Shown here one piece after another: positions 60,797 to 64,000 of a stretch of 64,000 nucleotides of DNA (position 1 is its first letter; every line of letters begins with the position of its first letter). The notes under the pieces are model-generated. The model was not told the origin of the DNA. It worked only from the letters and a program-made list of their open reading frames with translations, and ran no database searches. The DNA is taken from contig JBDHTQ010000003.1 of NCBI GenBank assembly GCA_039808765.1, positions 124,001 to 188,000 of the forward strand, given 5' to 3'. Position numbers and translations under genes: made by a program. The stretch comes from JBDHTQ01 sp039808765. GTDB lineage: Bacteria; Pseudomonadota; Alphaproteobacteria; UBA2400.

Positions 60797-62374
60797 TTAC
60801 GGCTCATGACGAGGTTGAACATCAGCCGGCGCTGCAGAAGATGGGGGGGCAGGTGTTGTTGTCTCTGCGTTTTCATCCACGGCTGCTGCTGGCTTGGTTT
60901 GCTGTGTTGTCGGTACTGATGTGCGGCTGTAGACATTGATCCCGCGGATTAAATCTATGGCACGATCCAGCTGATAATCAGGTTCGTCCGGTTTATCATC
61001 CGTCTTGGTGCCGTCCTTTTTGCCATCCCCTTTCACAGGTGTGGAAAGAGGAGTCTTTTTGTCTTCTGCGGCTGGAATGGGTGCAGCTGGTGCTGGCGTT
61101 TGTGCGGCTACTTGCGGGGGGGCGTCATTATTCAGAGCGCCACGCAAGTTGGCCTCGCGCAGTGTCAGGCCTTTTTGGTCCAGCACCTCGACTTTCGCTT
61201 GCTTGACTTCAATATCCGGCACGATACCTTCTGCTTGAATAGAGCGGCCTGATGGTGTGTAGTAACGCGCCGTTGTCAACTTCATTGCGCCATGGTCTTC
61301 AAGTGGGATTACGCTTTGCACCGAACCTTTGCCGAAGCTCTTGACACCCATAATGACAGCCCGATGGTTGTCTTGCAAAGCGCCTGAAACAATCTCAGAA
61401 GCCGAGGCCGAGCCTTCATTAATCAGCACGACAATCGGTTTACCTTCTGCTTGATCACCCGGGGTTGCTTTGAACTCCTGAAAATCAAGAGGATTGCGTG
61501 CACGTGTGGAAACGATTTGTCCGTCATTTAAAAATGTGTCAGAGACGGAAATGGCTTGTTCCAGCAACCCACCCGGATTATTGCGCAAGTCTAAAACCCA
61601 ACCCTGCAGATCTTTGCCCAATTGTTTCTTGATATCTACAATCGCGCGATTCACACCATCTTGGGTGCGGTCAGTAAAGCTGGAAATGCGGATGTATCCA
61701 ATCTTGTTTTGTACGCGCCATTTAACCGATTCAACTTTAATGATGGCACGCGTGAGGGTGATGGGCAAAGGCTCACCTTGGCCTTCACGCACAACCATCA
61801 GCTTGATCGTTGTGCCGGGTGTGCCGCGCATTTTGTTTACCGCTTCTTGCAGCGTCAATCCCATGACAGGCTGATCGTCCAGTTCAACAATCAGATCACC
61901 TGCCTTGATGCCGGCGCGGCTGGCAGGGGTATCGTCAATCGGCGAAATGACCTTAATCGCACCATTTTCCAGTGTTACCTCAATCCCCAACCCACCGAAA
62001 ATCCCGCGCGTTTGCACTTGCATGTCATTCCATTCTTGCTTGTTCATATAATTGGAATGTGGATCAAGATGGGTAAGCATGCCGTTGATGGCCGCTTCAA
62101 TCAGCTCTTCATCATTGACAGGTTCAACATACTGCGCGCGTGTGCGTTCAAAAACTGCCGTGAACAGTTTGAGCAGTTTATATGTTTCAGAATTTTCGCC
62201 ATTATCGGCCGTCGACTTGGTTATGGGCGTTGTGGTTTTTTCACCAGCAGGCATGGCTGTTGATGATGCGAGCGCGTCATGAAGGGTGCCTTTTTCACTC
62301 GCGCATGCCGGTGTAACCAGCAGCAGCGATAGGCCAAACAGACAATGTGCAATTTTATATGAAGCCACTCTCAT
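60797..62374 (-). CDS. ctpA: C-terminal processing protease (S41)
   Basis: Periplasmic or secreted serine peptidase. Signal peptide at the N-terminus (CLFGLSLLLVTPACA). PDZ domain at about 110-190 (FGGLGIEVTLENGAIKVISPI, AGIKAGDLIVELDD). Catalytic Ser in GSASASEIV and Lys in FGKGSVQS. The Ala/Pro-rich C-terminal tail is long. Start at 62374 (or 62380) fits the signal; the frame runs to 62428, overlapping the EnvC-like gene. Conserved alphaproteobacterial order gpmI-envC-ctpA. Confidence 0.92.
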   Translation of the reverse strand: MRVASYKIAHCLFGLSLLLVTPACASEKGTLHDALASSTAMPAGEKTTTPITKSTADNGENSETYKLLKLFTAVFERTRAQYVEPVNDEELIEAAINGMLTHLDPHSNYMNKQEWNDMQVQTRGIFGGLGIEVTLENGAIKVISPIDDTPASRAGIKAGDLIVELDDQPVMGLTLQEAVNKMRGTPGTTIKLMVVREGQGEPLPITLTRAIIKVESVKWRVQNKIGYIRISSFTDRTQDGVNRAIVDIKKQLGKDLQGWVLDLRNNPGGLLEQAISVSDTFLNDGQIVSTRARNPLDFQEFKATPGDQAEGKPIVVLINEGSASASEIVSGALQDNHRAVIMGVKSFGKGSVQSVIPLEDHGAMKLTTARYYTPSGRSIQAEGIVPDIEVKQAKVEVLDQKGLTLREANLRGALNNDAPPQVAAQTPAPAAPIPAAEDKKTPLSTPVKGDGKKDGTKTDDKPDEPDYQLDRAIDLIRGINVYSRTSVPTTQQTKPAAAVDENAETTTPAPPSSAAPADVQPRHEP

Positions 62375-62424
62375 CCCCATTATTCTAAAACATCGTGAAC
62401 AAGCAAAAAACCTTCCTAGTCGTA

Positions 62425-63687
62425 TCACGGACTTGCCGTTATGAGGAAGGCCCTTTTTCCAAGTGGATCGATGGATACACCATTTTCTCTGATTTCGTAA
62501 TAAAGTTCAGGGGGGGGAGAGGCTGCATCGGACATTTTTCCCACCGGTTCGCCCGCTGCTACCTTTTGACCCAAGGTAACATTGAGCGACTCCATACCTG
62601 CCATGATGGAATGAAACCCCTGTTCATGTTCCAAAATCAGCAGCCGTCCATACCCCCGAAACGGTCCGGCAAAAGCCACTTTACCCCCCATTAAAGCGCG
62701 CACGGGCATACCCTGGCGTGCAGTAATGGTAATTCCCTTACTCACAATGCCTGTTGCATCTTTTTGGCCGAAGACAACTGCTATTGTACCGCGAACGGGA
62801 AGCGGTTGCTTGGGGTCAATCGATGGTGAAGGGGGCGCGCGATGGTTAAGGCGATCAATCACGTTTTTATTCGCCAAGGCAATTTTTGATTGGGTTACAG
62901 CGGCTGCTTTTTGCTCGGCCTCGAGTTTTTCGATCAAATCTTGCAACGTGGATGCTTTTTGGGCGATTAGGTTCAACCGTTGTGCTTCAGCGAGGTTGGC
63001 TTGATGCGTTTGCCTTTGATCATTGCTGCGTTGTGTAATGAGTCGATCCAGTTCTTTTTGCTGCGTAGCCATTATTGCGTTTTGTGCCCGCGCTTCTTTT
63101 TCACGTGTTTTGAGAGTTTTTTGTAACAGTGTCATATCGGCGATCATGTGTGCGAGTTCATCGCTTTTCTGTTTTAATTGTGGCAGAAGTGCGCGAAGTT
63201 GCAAGCGGACATGCAAACGGTCCAGTGGGGGCGTTGGCGCAAGCATCTGCAAGGCCGGTGGCTCAAGCGCTAAACGCTGAAGTAAAAAAAATGTTTTTCC
63301 CAATTCTTGTCGTCGCTGTGTCAGCTCTTGTGATTTACGTTGAGCGGTTCCACGCAAATCTGTCAGACTTTTTTGAATGTCGTTCAGTTTATCACTGCCT
63401 TCATCATACGCTTTTGTTGCTTTAATAAGTTTTGTTTGCAGCTTGGTGATTTCCGTTTGCAAATCATTTTCGGTTTGCTGCAATTCGGCGCGTTTGCTCT
63501 GACTCTCTTTTAGCGATTTTTGTAATTGCTGAAAACTTTCTTGTGATGTCGTTAGCGCATTTTCATCACCGTAAGAGGGTGGCGCACACAAAACAAAAAG
63601 GGCGAAAATTCCAATTTTCAGGCCACAAAAAAACCGCACGCGATCGCCCGAACGGGAAGATGGAGGCGTGCGGTTCATGAGCATCAA
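62425..63687 (-). CDS. envC: EnvC-like murein hydrolase activator (degenerate M23 domain)
   Basis: 420 residues: signal segment (about 22-40), a long coiled coil (about 50-260, Gln/Lys/Glu-rich), and a C-terminal LytM domain (about 300-415). The domain keeps the fold motifs GMPVRALMGGKVAFAGPF and LILEHEQGFHSIMAGM but lacks two metal-binding positions (the expected HxxxD lead-in is KGITI and the HxH is LYYEI), as in E. coli EnvC. So it should activate amidases, not cut. A run of eight G (62510-62517) keeps frame. Confidence 0.88.
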   Translation of the reverse strand: MMLMNRTPPSSRSGDRVRFFCGLKIGIFALFVLCAPPSYGDENALTTSQESFQQLQKSLKESQSKRAELQQTENDLQTEITKLQTKLIKATKAYDEGSDKLNDIQKSLTDLRGTAQRKSQELTQRRQELGKTFFLLQRLALEPPALQMLAPTPPLDRLHVRLQLRALLPQLKQKSDELAHMIADMTLLQKTLKTREKEARAQNAIMATQQKELDRLITQRSNDQRQTHQANLAEAQRLNLIAQKASTLQDLIEKLEAEQKAAAVTQSKIALANKNVIDRLNHRAPPSPSIDPKQPLPVRGTIAVVFGQKDATGIVSKGITITARQGMPVRALMGGKVAFAGPFRGYGRLLILEHEQGFHSIMAGMESLNVTLGQKVAAGEPVGKMSDAASPPPELYYEIRENGVSIDPLGKRAFLITASP

Positions 63688-63694
63688 CCCGAGA

Positions 63695-64000
63695 TCACGC
63701 CGCTTTAAGAAGCTTGTGCCCCGTCATGCTGGCTGGGACAGGAATATTCATCAGCTCAAGCAATGTCGGTGCCACATCGGCCAACGATCCATCTTGCAAC
63801 ATCGCACCCTTTTGGCCGCCAAACAGTACGACGGGAACAGGATTGAGGCTATGAGCGGTGTGAGGGCTTTCTGTTTCGGCATCCCACAATTCCTCACAGT
63901 TTCCGTGATCGGCCGTAATCAGCATGGTGCCCCCTACTGCTTCAAGCGCATCACAAATTTTGCCGAGCCCTTGATCAACAGCTTCGATCGCTTTGATGGC
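63695..64000 (-). CDS. gpmI: 2,3-bisphosphoglycerate-independent phosphoglycerate mutase, C-terminal part (partial)
   Basis: Continuous minus-strand frame running off the window end. AIKAIEAVDQGLGKICDALEAVGGTMLITADHGN is the metal-binding phosphatase region, with ADHGNCEEL (Asp/His ligands), HSLNPVPVVLFG and LADVAPTLLELMNIPVPASMTG. Glycolytic mutase. The 5' four-fifths lies outside the window; only the last about 102 residues are here. Seven nt upstream of the EnvC-like gene, the usual alphaproteobacterial order. Confidence 0.92.
   Translation of the reverse strand, partial: AIKAIEAVDQGLGKICDALEAVGGTMLITADHGNCEELWDAETESPHTAHSLNPVPVVLFGGQKGAMLQDGSLADVAPTLLELMNIPVPASMTGHKLLKAA

Noticed and set aside
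1..64000. tRNA or rRNA genes
   Set aside because: None of the gaps showed a convincing cloverleaf, CCA-adjacent acceptor stem or conserved rRNA stretch on reading; a tRNA scan would settle it.

Overview
The window reads as chromosomal DNA of an alphaproteobacterium. The evidence is gene order and family content: mltB-rlpA-dacA-tmk, argS-SPOR-nagZ-scpA-scpB-tatA-tatB-tatC, lptC-lptA-lptB, and rppH / divergent deacetylase / S41 protease / EnvC / gpmI are arrangements known from Alphaproteobacteria. There is also an IalB-family protein, a SpoU/TrmJ methylase and a eukaryote-like (type 2) IleS. I would not name a genus. Decayed genes, an IS remnant, a dispersed non-coding repeat and tandem families of unrecognised proteins give the region the look of a host-associated or otherwise drifting lineage, but that is an inference.

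Layout. 0.1-5.2 kb: cell-wall genes (mltB, rlpA, dacA), tmk, two small membrane or lipoprotein genes and a Zur-like Fur regulator. 5.4-6.5 kb: an unrecognised 355-residue protein. 6.7-11.2 kb (minus): a duplicated, degenerate HD/PDE-like protein and a class A penicillin-binding protein. 11.4-20.1 kb: deoC-like and deoA, an IalB-like protein, rlmN, a Gre-like protein, argS, a SPOR protein and nagZ, then a decayed nagZ copy (20.2-21.0 kb). 21.0-24.2 kb: scpAB and tatABC. 24.4-31.9 kb: holA and lptE (minus), secG, a papain-like protein, a secreted unknown, gltX, cysS and trmJ.

The accessory zone is 31.9-45.8 kb. It holds two unrelated families of roughly 330-350 residue unknown proteins on either side of ileS. 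Family A has three copies on the minus strand. Family B has four copies on the plus strand, one of them split by a frameshift at a nine-C run. Between the B copies lie an ankyrin-like protein, a piece of an IS1595-type transposase, a P-loop kinase and a frameshifted small gene. This is the best candidate for something undescribed.

45.9-64 kb returns to core functions: icd, a CigR-like protein, mnmA, gltA, two unknowns, a DegP-type protease, a Bax-inhibitor-1 membrane protein, an NtrC-type regulator, lptCAB, rppH, a divergent deacetylase, a C-terminal processing protease, an EnvC-like activator and the 3' end of gpmI, cut by the window edge.

A structured repeat of about 105 nt occurs at seven intergenic places (eight copies), typically touching or close to a stop codon. 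No rRNA, tRNA or CRISPR array was seen. All calls are from reading the sequence; no database search was run.
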